A DNA stretch of 64,000 nt from NORP240 sp038134485 (GCA_038134485.1 JAYPVG010000014.1:1-64000); one strand, 5' to 3'; positions 27,306 to 36,458 are shown, numbered from the stretch's first letter. The notes: generated by a model not told the origin, from the letters alone. Numbers and translations: made by a program.

Positions 27306-28244
27306 TCATTCCCTGTTAGAGAAATATTCTCGTACCCGTTGCACATCAATTGCAATCTGTTGTTTCAACATTTCAAGCGATTCAAACTTTTTCTCTTCCC
27401 TAACTCTGGCACAAAATTCAACATCCAAATGATGGCCGTAGAGATCACCATCGAAATCCAAAAGGTACGCCTCCAGCAGCGCTTCGCCCTGATCGGTGAC
27501 AGTTGGTCGGTAACCCATATTGACGGCTGCCAAGTGGCGGCGTCCGTCCAGCTCAATCGCGCATGCATAGACGCCGTGCAGAGGAATGCGCTGACGATAC
27601 AATTTGATGTTGCAGGTGGGAAAGCCCAGACTCGAAGCGAGCTTACGACCTTCAACCACTTGCCCGGAAATTGTGTAGGGGCGCCCCAGAAGCCGCTCTA
27701 CCTTCTGGAAATCCCCAACCTCCAGCTGCTCCCTGACCAGCGTGCTCGATACCCTTTCACCGTCCACTTCGCAGGTGGCTGTCTCGATAACCTCGAAGTC
27801 CAGTTCCAGACCGAATCGCTGCAGCAACTGGAAATCACCCTGGCGACGGTGACCGTAGCGGAAATCGTTACCAACAATGAAAGCGGCTATTCCCAGGCCC
27901 TCGACCAGAATCGATCTTATGTAGTCTTCGGCACTCAGTTTGCTGAGGGCGAGGTCGAATTTCAACAGGTAAACAAAATCCACGGACATGGATTCCAGCA
28001 GCGCCAGTTTTTCCGCCTTGGAACTCAATCTGGCCGGACACTGATCAGCACTGTCGGCAAAGACTTCTTCCGGGTGGGGTTCGATAAGAATCACCAGAGA
28101 CGGCAACCCCAACTGGTCCGCCTTGCCCTTGAGCTGACCCAAAATCGCCTGGTGGCCAAGGTGGACACCGTCGAATTTACCAATGGTAGCTACGCACCTG
28201 GAATATTGGAGTTGGAATCCCTCATATTGCTGAATGATTTTCAT
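27306..28244 (-). CDS. ribF: Bifunctional riboflavin kinase / FAD synthetase
   Basis: 312 aa. The N-terminal FAD synthetase domain begins ATIGKFDGVHLGHQAIL and carries VGNDFRYGHRRQGDF and SSTLVREQLEVGD. The C-terminal riboflavin kinase domain has GRPYTISGQVVEGRKLASSLGFPTCNIKL and NMGYRPTV. It converts riboflavin to FMN and FAD. It leads the ribF-ileS-fkpB-ispH cluster. Confidence 0.96.
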   Translation of the reverse strand: MKIIQQYEGFQLQYSRCVATIGKFDGVHLGHQAILGQLKGKADQLGLPSLVILIEPHPEEVFADSADQCPARLSSKAEKLALLESMSVDFVYLLKFDLALSKLSAEDYIRSILVEGLGIAAFIVGNDFRYGHRRQGDFQLLQRFGLELDFEVIETATCEVDGERVSSTLVREQLEVGDFQKVERLLGRPYTISGQVVEGRKLASSLGFPTCNIKLYRQRIPLHGVYACAIELDGRRHLAAVNMGYRPTVTDQGEALLEAYLLDFDGDLYGHHLDVEFCARVREEKKFESLEMLKQQIAIDVQRVREYFSNRE

Positions 28245-28252
28245 ACTGCAGC

Positions 28253-28513
28253 TCAGGCGTCGATTTCTTTATCAACGGCACTGTCAGAGCTATCCGATGT
28301 TGCGGCATTAAACCGGGCTATACCTTTGCGCCAGAGAATCCTGCCCAATGCCACCAGACAAACGATCATCACGGTTTGACCAATGATGGTATTGACCACC
28401 GAGATAGTCTCCGGTCTCATGGCTATTAACACCATATTTACCAGTGTCGCTGCTGAAATTAAAAACAATATTACGGCCAGTCCGGCCTGAAGGACTGCCA
28501 GGAATTTGGTCAT
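28253..28513 (-). CDS. Small two-helix membrane protein
   Basis: 86 aa. Two hydrophobic segments: FLAVLQAGLAVILFLISAAT (about 4-23) and IGQTVMIVCLVALGRILW (about 44-61), then a charged acidic tail. It lies 8 bp upstream of ribF and 11 bp after the acyltransferase gene, on the same strand, so it is probably co-transcribed. No family recognised; the position is where murJ often stands, but this protein is far too small to be MurJ. Confidence 0.65.
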   Translation of the reverse strand: MTKFLAVLQAGLAVILFLISAATLVNMVLIAMRPETISVVNTIIGQTVMIVCLVALGRILWRKGIARFNAATSDSSDSAVDKEIDA

Positions 28514-28524
28514 TTCATCAGTTC

Positions 28525-30270
28525 CTAGGCTGATTTATCCAGACGATTGATATCCAGAAATCGATTGTACCCTTCTTCTCCCATGAAACGAATTGCAGTC
28601 TTGCTGTCACACAAGCGCAAATCAACAATGATGAGTCCCTCCAGCGAATGGTTGAAGCTCTGGTGAACATTGAAGCAAACCAGCCGACCGTTGAGGGACA
28701 GATAATGCCTGAGCAGGACCGGGACCGCCTTGCCGGGATCACAACGTCCTATCAGTTTGCTCAGAATCTTTATATTTGCCAGCGCTTTAAGAGTCTCAAT
28801 CGTCCACAGCCGTTTTCTCACTTTGTGGGGAATGATAGGTTTTACCAGGCCCTGAAAGTCATCGGCTTGAAAATTGGCAAGCAACGTTTCAGCAATCAGT
28901 GAGCGAGCGAGGTCCGTGTATTCCCGGGAAATGCTAACCGACCCGAACAGGGTATGGTAGCCGGGGTTGTCGTTGATGAATGCGCCAATACCACGCCATA
29001 ACAGGTTCAGCGCGACCGGTCGTCGCTGATATTCGGGATGAACAAAAGATCGTCCCATTTCAATGGCAGAGCCCAGTTGATCCAGAAAAGCTTCGTTGTA
29101 GCGGTACAACGACCGGGTATAAAGCCCCTTTACTCCGTGCTGCTGGACGATGCGGTCGACCAGCCCGATTCGATAGGCGCCAGCTACTTTGCGCGCAGTT
29201 CTATCCCAGAGGAATAAATGCAGATAACTGGGGTCGAATTGATCCGAATCCATTTGCAACCCGGTGCCTTCACCAACCATTCGAAATGTCACTTCCCGGG
29301 AAATAGCTATCTGCTCCATGACGACTCCCAAGCGTCCGTAGGGAGCACAATACACGTCAAAATCCCTGTGCTCGACCAGTCGACAATCCTGCAATGCATC
29401 GATAGCCGCCTGCAGTTTATCCCGTTGTATATCGGCAGCGAGTTGCTTGTAATTGTATTGCCGCGGCTGCTCAAGGTTTTTATCGGCGGGTGCCAGCGCC
29501 TCGGTGCTGATTCGCAGGTATTCGGTGATTGCCCGGGGGTTATCGAGACTGGCCAGTTCGATATGGGGAATAGCAGTACCCGGGGTCAGCGGCAACCTGT
29601 AACCACGCTTGTTAAGCAATTGACGGGGCAACATTATTGTTGCGAGACGAGGGTGGAGTAGTCCAGCTACGTAGAATGCCATACTGTTACGACCGCCTAC
29701 GTGAATAGGCAGACAGGGGCATTGATGGCGCCTGATCAACTGACCAACCAGTCGATCCCAGGGCTGATCTGTGACCAGTCTGTCCTTAAGCCGATAGCGG
29801 GATACGACCCCAGCCGGAAAAATGAGTAATGCGCCTCCTCCTTTCAGATGAGAATGGGCCTGTTTTATTCCGACCACATTTTGCCTGGCAGCATCTTTTG
29901 ACAGCACATCTACACCGATAAAAATTTCGGCCAACTCAGGTATTCGACGCAGCAACTGATTGGTCAACACCTGAAGATCGGGCCGAATTTCCATAAGCAA
30001 ACTTGCTATGGCAACTCCCTCCAGCCCCCCTAGTGGATGGTTAGCGACGATCAGCAGAGGACCTTCAGTTGGGATGCTGTCCAGCCTGTCCCGGCTATTG
30101 ACCTGTAGCGTCACACCGACTGAATCTAGCACATAGCGCAGAAAATCCCGGCTGTTGATGCCCACTGGCCTATCGCGATAGATACGGGACATAACGTCAA
30201 ATCCCAGCAAATGACGAACGCTGGCTGTCAATAAAGAGGATTTCAAACTAAGCTGAAATGGGTCTGTCAT
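28525..30270 (-). CDS. Two-domain acyltransferase, OlsF-like (ornithine lipid synthase candidate)
   Basis: 581 aa. N-terminal half: PlsC/OlsA-type O-acyltransferase with IVANHPLGGLEG (His78) and the third motif FPAGVVSRYR (151-160). C-terminal half (about 310-560): GNAT-like domain of the hemolysin/OlsB type, with DFDVYCAPYGRL, VTFRMVGEGTG, LFLWDRTARKVAGAYRIGLVD and GRSFVHPEYQRRPVALNLLWRGIGAF. The fusion order equals that of OlsF, a bifunctional enzyme that N-acylates ornithine and then O-acylates the product to give phosphorus-free ornithine lipids. Substrate assignment is inference. The ATP-grasp gene is 24 bp upstream. Confidence 0.8.
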   Translation of the reverse strand: MTDPFQLSLKSSLLTASVRHLLGFDVMSRIYRDRPVGINSRDFLRYVLDSVGVTLQVNSRDRLDSIPTEGPLLIVANHPLGGLEGVAIASLLMEIRPDLQVLTNQLLRRIPELAEIFIGVDVLSKDAARQNVVGIKQAHSHLKGGGALLIFPAGVVSRYRLKDRLVTDQPWDRLVGQLIRRHQCPCLPIHVGGRNSMAFYVAGLLHPRLATIMLPRQLLNKRGYRLPLTPGTAIPHIELASLDNPRAITEYLRISTEALAPADKNLEQPRQYNYKQLAADIQRDKLQAAIDALQDCRLVEHRDFDVYCAPYGRLGVVMEQIAISREVTFRMVGEGTGLQMDSDQFDPSYLHLFLWDRTARKVAGAYRIGLVDRIVQQHGVKGLYTRSLYRYNEAFLDQLGSAIEMGRSFVHPEYQRRPVALNLLWRGIGAFINDNPGYHTLFGSVSISREYTDLARSLIAETLLANFQADDFQGLVKPIIPHKVRKRLWTIETLKALANIKILSKLIGRCDPGKAVPVLLRHYLSLNGRLVCFNVHQSFNHSLEGLIIVDLRLCDSKTAIRFMGEEGYNRFLDINRLDKSA

Positions 30271-30294
30271 AGCCTTGATTCGTGGGAACCGTCT

Positions 30295-31413
30295 TCAGTC
30301 GTTAGTTGGGTACTGTTTAACCAGCCGGCTTTCACGCCGCCACGCATGCCACAGGGCGCGCAGTCCCGGCGGCAGATAGCCAAGCTGACGATTGGCATGC
30401 CCAAGGGTAAATAGAGTCCGATACTGTTGCAATAGAGTCCCTACGGCCTCACAGAATCCAGTGTTCCGGTCCCAAATATGGATCGATTCCGAACTGGCTC
30501 CGTTGATCTCAACGATTGCAAACTCCTCCCCATTCATAAAGCTGTCCAGATTTCGAAACTTGATATCGAGACGACCATAATGAAAACCGGGTATATCACT
30601 GAAAATTGTATCCAGGGTTTTTGACAGTTTATCGGTAATGTACGCATTGCCGTCTCTAAATATCGCGCCGCGGCTATGGCTGGCAGCAAACACCAATCTG
30701 AATGGCTGATCCGCAGCGATAACCTTGTCCCAGTTCTGAGAATGGCGCTCTTGGTATAGGTGCTGAAGCTTGCCGGCTCTGGGATCGCGTCCAATCAGTT
30801 CGCCCAGGGTGGCCTTACCGTCTCCAATCACATAGGGCATATATTTAAGAGTCAGAGACGTAATCGTGCCCGCTTGCTGATCGGGGTGGCGAACATAAAA
30901 AACACCAGCCTCAGGCTCCCAATCTGCCAATTTTTGAAACTGAATACTGCCTGCTACGGGAAAGGAGATTAGATAGTCGAGTAAATCGGTCTCTGACTGT
31001 AGAAGTTTTACCCCAGCTCCTCGACAACCAAGATTCGGTTTGGCGACGAGGGGCAGTGCGAGCCCCGCTTCGGCCAATAACCGCATCACCCGCGATTTCT
31101 GATCTGCTGCGCTTTCTTCGGTAACCTCGTAGTCGAACCACGGCAATATCCAGCTGCGAGCCAGGCTTCCTGCCTGTTCAAAAACCGCTGTTTTAGGAAC
31201 TCCGACCATGCCAGAAAGCGGTATCGAGGGATTAGCAAGCAATGGCAGGGACAGGCTTCTATACCGCAGGGCCAAGAACACCCATTGAATAACGACCGGC
31301 AGGTACATGACCCAGGCTGGCCAGAATTCGAAAAATGACGTTGGTCTGCCGGAGGTATCCATATCCGGCATACCATCGACGACGAAGCTATCTTGATGGC
31401 TGATTCTCGTCAT
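30295..31413 (-). CDS. ATP-grasp family protein
   Basis: 372 aa. A hydrophobic segment near the N-terminus (WPAWVMYLPVVIQWVFLALRY, about 31-51) suggests membrane attachment. The rest has ATP-grasp features: LVAKPNLGCRGAGVKLLQSE (ATP-binding Lys and Gly-rich loop), SIQFQKLADWEPEAGVFYVRHP, YMPYVIGDGKATLGELI, and the metal-binding end FHYGRLDIKFR...EFAIVEINGASSESIHIWD. Such enzymes form amide bonds through acyl phosphates; the substrate is unknown. It is followed after 24 bp by the OlsF-like gene, so a joint lipid-modifying role is possible but unproved. Confidence 0.7.
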   Translation of the reverse strand: MTRISHQDSFVVDGMPDMDTSGRPTSFFEFWPAWVMYLPVVIQWVFLALRYRSLSLPLLANPSIPLSGMVGVPKTAVFEQAGSLARSWILPWFDYEVTEESAADQKSRVMRLLAEAGLALPLVAKPNLGCRGAGVKLLQSETDLLDYLISFPVAGSIQFQKLADWEPEAGVFYVRHPDQQAGTITSLTLKYMPYVIGDGKATLGELIGRDPRAGKLQHLYQERHSQNWDKVIAADQPFRLVFAASHSRGAIFRDGNAYITDKLSKTLDTIFSDIPGFHYGRLDIKFRNLDSFMNGEEFAIVEINGASSESIHIWDRNTGFCEAVGTLLQQYRTLFTLGHANRQLGYLPPGLRALWHAWRRESRLVKQYPTND

Positions 31414-31665
31414 GACTGGTCGTTTGGCGATTGTCGGAAGGCACTATCTTACCGCGCGGCTTCATGGACAGGGGTATCGCCGAATGGACAGAGATTTCAT
31501 TCCGTTCTATCTATTGCGCACCATTACGCAAGCAGCCCAACGCTGCCAATGTGGCACCCGCCCCTATCCTATCGCCTTGCCCGGTCTCCCTACAAGAACC
31601 GCTCTGGCATTCAAGCGATACCGATTGCTATCATCGTCATTCCATTAGTAGCAGAGTGCCCGACC

Positions 31666-32049
31666 ATGATGGGAAAAGCCATCATCACCCTGACCGTGAT
31701 CATTGTTGCTTTCCTGATTTTAAGGCAAAGAAACGATCAACATGTCGACCGGTCCGAGTCCGCCAGGGCTCAGTCTGGAGACCCAGGTACTACTATGGCA
31801 TCTGATCTGCGTTTTGCTGCCTACGCGTTCCTGGTGTTAATGGTCGGCACGGGAGCTTTTCTCTATTACCAGCGCTGGCAGGACGATCATACGGTTCTGA
31901 CTGTAAATTTGTATCGCGCAGGGCAATCAGAGCCAGCAAGCTATGAAGTTTACAAGTTCGAATTAGAAGCGCGGTCTTTCACTACCCTGGACGGAACCCG
32001 GATCACCGTGGCTGACAATGAGCGCATGGAGGTCAGAGGCCTGAATTGA
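31666..32049 (+). CDS. Small membrane protein of unknown function
   Basis: 127 aa from tandem ATGs at 31666/31669; the open frame reaches back to 31393 but the upstream part does not look like coding sequence. Two hydrophobic segments: KAIITLTVIIVAFLIL (N-terminal) and FAAYAFLVLMVGTGAFLYY (about 48-66), then a small soluble tail with SYEVYKFELEARSFTTLDGTRITVADNERMEVRGL. No family recognised. The ribosome-binding site is poor. Confidence 0.6.
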   Translation: MMGKAIITLTVIIVAFLILRQRNDQHVDRSESARAQSGDPGTTMASDLRFAAYAFLVLMVGTGAFLYYQRWQDDHTVLTVNLYRAGQSEPASYEVYKFELEARSFTTLDGTRITVADNERMEVRGLN

Positions 32050-32190
32050 GCAATATAAAGCCTCTCGTTCGCTATCGGAATCTACGATGCGCCCATCGCT
32101 CCAGCCAGACAATACCAGGCCTCAAACACAATCGACAGGGATGAGTTACTCAATGCGATGACCGAGATCCGGATTAATACCCGCCATCGA

Positions 32191-32757
32191 TCAGTCAGAA
32201 ACCTCAATCTCGATGTCCGTCAATTCATCCAGATCAAAACGTTCGCTGATCGCTCCGATATCGTTGGGACTGATATCGCCGACAATGTTGACCAGCACTG
32301 TCTCATCGGGCTCGGCAACCATTATGGCTATACCGTGGATAAGCTCGCCGTCCTCCGAAAGCCGGAAATACACATCCACATAATCTGAACCTTCCCTCAC
32401 CCTGACCACCCGTTCCCAGCTATCTGCATCCAGGCGTCGGGCGACTGCGGTCATGGCCTCTGCCATACGATCGGTGTCTATGCGACTACTCTCAAAGACA
32501 CGCACACTGACTCTGATCAGAGTAGAAATAAACTGGGCGGCTTCTTCTTCATTATTTCTGAGCAGGTTGGTTATCAGTTTCAGCAACGGCTCTTTCAGAC
32601 TCACTTCGACGCTTGGCTCGCTGCCGGCAATCTCGTTCAGCTCGGTGAAATCGACATAACCGGGATGGCCCAGCACATCGTTCTGTTGCCCCAACGCCGG
32701 CTGCATCAGGGTCAATCCCAGCACCGCAATACAAATCAACTTATTGTGATTCATCAT
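32191..32757 (-). CDS. DUF4252 exported protein
   Basis: 188 aa, signal peptide about 1-23 (LMQPALGQ). GHPGYVDFTELNEIAGSEPSVEVSLKEPLLKLI followed by VRVFESSRIDTDRMAEAMTAVARRLDADSWERVVRVREG and DETVLVNIVGDISPNDIGAISERFDL, which fits DUF4252. Members commonly sit beside ECF sigma and anti-sigma genes, as here (35 bp after the anti-sigma gene), but their role is unknown. Confidence 0.8.
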   Translation of the reverse strand: MMNHNKLICIAVLGLTLMQPALGQQNDVLGHPGYVDFTELNEIAGSEPSVEVSLKEPLLKLITNLLRNNEEEAAQFISTLIRVSVRVFESSRIDTDRMAEAMTAVARRLDADSWERVVRVREGSDYVDVYFRLSEDGELIHGIAIMVAEPDETVLVNIVGDISPNDIGAISERFDLDELTDIEIEVSD

Positions 32758-32792
32758 CTATCCTCTCTCGCCACGCAAGGTGGCAAAACGTA

Positions 32793-33425
32793 CTAAATCG
32801 GTCCGTTACCCGCATCGTTATCCGGATTGCTGGTAAACGACGCATTCATGGAACGCTCCAGCTGACGCAGTAAAAAACGATCCTGAATCATCACTTCCGT
32901 GCGCTCACTAATCTCTCCCAAGTAATCAAGCGCCAGCTCAAGGTCCTGCAGCGCCTGCCTTATCTCGGCCGGCGAATATTCATCGGCGGCGGCATCGACG
33001 AATGACTGGTCAGCCAGTTCAAGTCGGGAACTGGCGGTGGGCAGCAAGATTTCGCTACCCGGTAGCAGCAACAGCACTACCGCCGCAATTACCGGAATTC
33101 CGAGACGGACGGGAGCTGGCATCGTATCGATCAGCCCACCCAACGCTGTCCAGAATCTACCTGTTGACTGTTGGCTTGGTCTGTCACTGCCTCCCGCATA
33201 AAGCCGGTCTACAGGCTCAAGTGCGAGGTCCGAACAGTCCAGCAGGGGCAGGCTGACGACCGCCTGATGCAACTCTATGGCGTAATTAAGCTCCTGACGG
33301 CAGGCATCACAATGATCTAAATGCTCGCGCAGCTCTTCCGCCCTGGCCGCTTCCAACTCGTTATCGAGGTAAGCATCAATATGCAGCTGGTATAACTGAC
33401 ACTGCGTTCCGGGTTTACCTGACAT
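32793..33425 (-). CDS. Anti-sigma factor with N-terminal zinc-finger domain
   Basis: 210 aa from the ATG at 33425 (MSGKPGTQC), overlapping the sigma gene by 11 bp. The open frame runs further upstream but that part belongs to the sigma gene. Zinc-binding anti-sigma motif: HIDAYLDNELEAARAEELREHLDHCDACRQEL (His...Cys-x2-Cys). One membrane helix, LGIPVIAAVVLLLLPGSEIL (about 108-127), then a periplasmic domain. It should hold the ECF factor inactive at the membrane until an envelope signal. Confidence 0.85.
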   Translation of the reverse strand: MSGKPGTQCQLYQLHIDAYLDNELEAARAEELREHLDHCDACRQELNYAIELHQAVVSLPLLDCSDLALEPVDRLYAGGSDRPSQQSTGRFWTALGGLIDTMPAPVRLGIPVIAAVVLLLLPGSEILLPTASSRLELADQSFVDAAADEYSPAEIRQALQDLELALDYLGEISERTEVMIQDRFLLRQLERSMNASFTSNPDNDAGNGPI

Positions 33426-34014
33426 GACTCGTTCCCTCGTGATTGACTGGCGACCCACTCTTTGTCGCATCACTTTTAGATTTCCCGCCCCCGGCCATCG
33501 ACAGCAGGTTTTGATCGGCGGCGCACTGCCGTAATGTACTGTTTTCCCGCAGCTGGCGCCTGGCACGATACAGATAAACTTTAACCTGACTCTGGTTCAG
33601 GTCCAGGGACTGCTCTATTTCCTGGTAACTCAGACCCTGTATATCCCGCATAATCAAAATGCTCCGATAAGGTTCGTTCAATGAACTGATCGCAATTTCC
33701 AGATGCTGGCGAAATTCCTGGAATTCCGGTTCCGGGTCTTCTTCAGCCACCCGGTCTACCAGATTTTCCGCGGTATTAACTCGTTGCCAGTCATTTTTGT
33801 GCCGTCTAGCATGGTCGACCACCGAATTGCGCGCGACCCGCATCAACCACGCGCCCACCCGATCATGGTCAATCTTGCGCCAGTGCTGCCACAGCTTGAT
33901 AAACACATCCTGAGTGATGTCCTCAGCATCCTCTCGATTGCGCAGGCTGTAGAAGGCAAATGAGAACACGCGTTTGCGGTACTCGATAATTGTCTTTTGA
34001 TATTGCGACAACAT
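33415..34014 (-). CDS. ECF-family RNA polymerase sigma factor
   Basis: 199 aa. Region 2: YSLRNREDAEDITQDVFIKLWQHW and VGAWLMRVARNSVVDHARRHKND; region 4: LNEPYRSILIMRDIQGLSYQEIEQSLDLNQSQVKVYLYRARRQLRE. No region 1.1 or 3, so an extracytoplasmic-function factor. It is translated with the anti-sigma gene by an 11-bp overlap. A sigma-E-like site just upstream may be its own target. Confidence 0.92.
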   Translation of the reverse strand: MLSQYQKTIIEYRKRVFSFAFYSLRNREDAEDITQDVFIKLWQHWRKIDHDRVGAWLMRVARNSVVDHARRHKNDWQRVNTAENLVDRVAEEDPEPEFQEFRQHLEIAISSLNEPYRSILIMRDIQGLSYQEIEQSLDLNQSQVKVYLYRARRQLRENSTLRQCAADQNLLSMAGGGKSKSDATKSGSPVNHEGTSHVR

Positions 34015-34022
34015 ATGACTAG

Positions 34023-34048
34023 ATAGACGGACAATGAATAAAAAAGTT
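34023..34048 (-). promoter_or_regulatory. Possible ECF (sigma-E-like) promoter before the sigma gene
   Basis: Minus strand AACTT, 16-nt spacer, TCTAT. This resembles GAACTT-N16-TCTGA. The start codon at 34014 would be only a few bases after the expected transcription start, giving a nearly leaderless mRNA, so the site may be fortuitous. Confidence 0.25.
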
Positions 34049-34176
34049 ACACAGCATTGTCGCAGTTGCGACTGAAACGCGTCCAGCCGCAGGTATTCTG
34101 GCTATTCTGACTGAATCCCAGCCGCTGGAAGTGTTGTTTTATCTCATCACGTTGTCAGGTAAATCGAGTTGATTGT

Positions 34177-34182
34177 TATACT
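34177..34182 (+). promoter_or_regulatory. Candidate -10 box for the hydrolase gene
   Basis: TATACT preceded by TGT (extended -10) and followed by TGCGCGG. TTGTCA lies 19 nt upstream. Transcription from here would start near 34189, which excludes the TTG at 34169 as start codon. Confidence 0.4.
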
Positions 34183-34201
34183 TGCGCGGCACAGCGGAGA
34201 T

Positions 34202-34894
34202 ATGCGGACACACGACACTATGGTTCCTTCCAGACTACTGGTAATTGCTATTCTGTTACTGAGCCCAATGCTTACCCTCGGGGCAGAACGGACAGTATCG
34301 TTGCAGGGTCAGCCCGATGTTCGCGTTTGGGTTTTTTCGCCCCGTGATGCGGGAAGCGGGCCCTGGCCCCTTGCCGTATTGATCCCTGCGGGCAGTGGCC
34401 AGGAGTATGCAGTAAGGGCTCAATTCTGGCTGGGTCGCGAAATGACCAAGCGTGGCTGGGTCGTGGCGGTGCCAGGCTCTCCGGAAGGCCTTTCATTTGT
34501 CGGCGACAGTGAAAACAATATCAGCCAGGTCATTGGCGAACTGCAGAAAGACTCAACAATCAGAAACGGCAAAACGCTGCTGCTGGGCGTTTCCAGCGGC
34601 GGCAGTTCGGCGCTTGAGATTGCCAGTAAAAACCCGATCGCTTACTACGGGGTAATCGCCGTCCCCGGGCGTATCAAGCAATCAGGACCCCTGCCGGAAC
34701 TCGAGGGTTTACCTGTCTTCTTGCGCATCGCCGAGAAAGATTATTTTCGCTGGCACAAGCAGATGGCGGACATAACGCAGCGCCTCGAATCCGCGGGCGC
34801 CAGGCTCGATGCCTCGTTGGTTCCGGACGCTAAACACGTCATAAAGGTGAAGTTAGACGAACTGGATCGCTGGCTAGACACACTGGAGCACTAG
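34202..34894 (+). CDS. Exported alpha/beta-hydrolase-like protein
   Basis: 230 aa from the ATG at 34202. Signal peptide (SRLLVIAILLLSPMLTLGAE). Alpha/beta-hydrolase features: WPLAVLIPAGSGQEY (oxyanion region), nucleophile elbow GVSSGGSSAL with the Ser expected in GxSxG, a VFLRIAEKDYFRW block carrying the likely Asp, and a C-terminal DAKHVI carrying the likely His. It resembles dienelactone hydrolase or phospholipase/carboxylesterase relatives. The substrate is unknown; periplasmic location is predicted. Confidence 0.7.
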   Translation: MRTHDTMVPSRLLVIAILLLSPMLTLGAERTVSLQGQPDVRVWVFSPRDAGSGPWPLAVLIPAGSGQEYAVRAQFWLGREMTKRGWVVAVPGSPEGLSFVGDSENNISQVIGELQKDSTIRNGKTLLLGVSSGGSSALEIASKNPIAYYGVIAVPGRIKQSGPLPELEGLPVFLRIAEKDYFRWHKQMADITQRLESAGARLDASLVPDAKHVIKVKLDELDRWLDTLEH

Positions 34895-34913
34895 TGAGCC
34901 ACATCACCTGCAA

Positions 34914-35273
34914 TCAGAATCTGTCCTCTTCGATCCAGTAATTACTCACCAGGCCGCGTTCGAATTCGATCGACAGGGTTTCTATCCACTCTTGTTCCAC
35001 GTCCACTGAAAACACCAGGAACAGACCTACCTCAGTGTCTTTTTCCGAGCGGTTGCGGTATTTCCAGATTTCTGAGCCATCCGCATAGGCCACACGGGAA
35101 GTTGGGTCTCCAAAGGTATTTATTACCCAGGCACTATCCGTCCTACCAACTTCCAGGCGATTGACATCACCTCGATCCCAGGTGCTATCCAGCATCCGCC
35201 CATCAGAATCAACGGTAAGAAGACACCCGCTGAGAGTCGTTACCAATACACTGAGCAATACAATTCTAGTCAT
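34914..35273 (-). CDS. Lipoprotein with BamE/SmpA-like fold
   Basis: 119 aa. Lipobox LSGC with Cys17. The mature domain VNRLEVGRTDSAWVINTFGDPTSRVAYADGSEIWKYR follows the SmpA/OmlA pattern (G-x-T-...-V-...-G-x-P-...-W-x-Y). GGGGGA ribosome-binding site 5 nt before the ATG. It is not BamE itself by position or length match; a role in envelope assembly is only suggested by the fold. Confidence 0.75.
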   Translation of the reverse strand: MTRIVLLSVLVTTLSGCLLTVDSDGRMLDSTWDRGDVNRLEVGRTDSAWVINTFGDPTSRVAYADGSEIWKYRNRSEKDTEVGLFLVFSVDVEQEWIETLSIEFERGLVSNYWIEEDRF

Positions 35274-35531
35274 GCTTATCCCCCTGTTTAGCCAATTAAT
35301 CGCTCCTTTCCCCCACCCGACAGTTGGCGTTGCGAAGTCGGAAATTGCGGCGTTAATGGTATGACGTATTCAAACTGTAAAAGGTTACATTGCGTTTCCA
35401 ATGCGGCGCAGAACGATCTATGTATAGCAGCCCACTCCTCTGCTACCATGGCTCGCCGCCGATTGAAAATCTTGGATTTCGCGCGGCCGTGTTAACCTGC
35501 GCCTTTGCAGATTTTTGACAGATTTCTCGAT

Positions 35532-36458
35532 ATGACCCGGCTAGTGTTGTTCAATCGCCTTTTCCCGCTCTGGGCAATTCTCATGTCTGTCCTGGCATTC
35601 CTGGCGCCGGAACTCCTCAGCTCCTGGCAGTCAATGATAGTGCCCCTGCTTGCGGCGGTAATGTTCCTGATGGGAGTCACCCTTACGGAAGATGATTTCA
35701 AACGCATTGTGCTTTTTCCAAGACCGATATTGATCGGCGTCTTACTGCAATTTCTGGTCATGCCGTTAGCAGCATTCCTTTTATCGTTGTTGCTGCAATT
35801 GGGTCCGGAGCTAACCGCAGGCATGGTACTGGTCGGCAGCTGCGCCGGTGGAACCGCCTCCAATGTCATTTGCTACCTGGCCCGAGGAGACGTGGCGTTG
35901 TCAATCAGCATGACCCTCGCTTCGACCTTACTCGGCGTAATCGCAACTCCACTTTTATGCACCTTATACCTGGCAACGACGGTTGCGGTGGATACCTTTG
36001 GTATGTTGGGAGATATTACACAGATAGTACTGATACCCGTATCACTGGGCATAGCGGCGAACCGGTTATTCGGGTCGACTGTACGTCGGCTGGAATTCCT
36101 GCTGCCTACACTGTCCATCCTGGCTATCCTGCTTGTTATTTCAATCATCGTCGCACTCAATGCCGGGCGACTGGCCGAAATCGGATTGATTACGGTCGTA
36201 GCCGTAGTACTCCACAATACCGTGGGGCTCAGTGGTGGGTACTCCCTGGCACGCCTGTGTGGCTGTAATCTGCAGCAGAGTAAGACCATAGCCATCGAAG
36301 TGGGCATGCAGAATTCGGGGCTTGGAGTCGCTCTGGCGCTGGATTTTTTTTCCGCCACTGCAGCCCTGCCGGGAGCTTTGTTCAGCATCTGGCACAACGT
36401 CAGCGGGTCGCTACTCGCCTCCTGGTGGAGTACCGCTGATACAAAAACCAGCATCTGA
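35532..36458 (+). CDS. Bile acid:sodium symporter (BASS) family transporter
   Basis: 308 aa from the ATG at 35532; a TTG at 35505 is possible. About nine to ten hydrophobic helices. Family motifs: MGVTLTEDDFKRI, GMVLVGSCAGGTASNVICYLARGDVALSISMTLAST (the crossover and sodium-site region) and IEVGMQNSGLGVALA. It is an inner-membrane secondary transporter for an organic anion, perhaps a 2-oxo acid; the substrate is unknown. Confidence 0.9.
   Translation: MTRLVLFNRLFPLWAILMSVLAFLAPELLSSWQSMIVPLLAAVMFLMGVTLTEDDFKRIVLFPRPILIGVLLQFLVMPLAAFLLSLLLQLGPELTAGMVLVGSCAGGTASNVICYLARGDVALSISMTLASTLLGVIATPLLCTLYLATTVAVDTFGMLGDITQIVLIPVSLGIAANRLFGSTVRRLEFLLPTLSILAILLVISIIVALNAGRLAEIGLITVVAVVLHNTVGLSGGYSLARLCGCNLQQSKTIAIEVGMQNSGLGVALALDFFSATAALPGALFSIWHNVSGSLLASWWSTADTKTSI

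Noticed and set aside
25388..28379. Long plus-strand open frames (273 and 369 aa) opposite ileS and ribF
   Set aside because: They lie entirely antisense to well-conserved genes and have no motif or ribosome-binding site; typical shadow frames.
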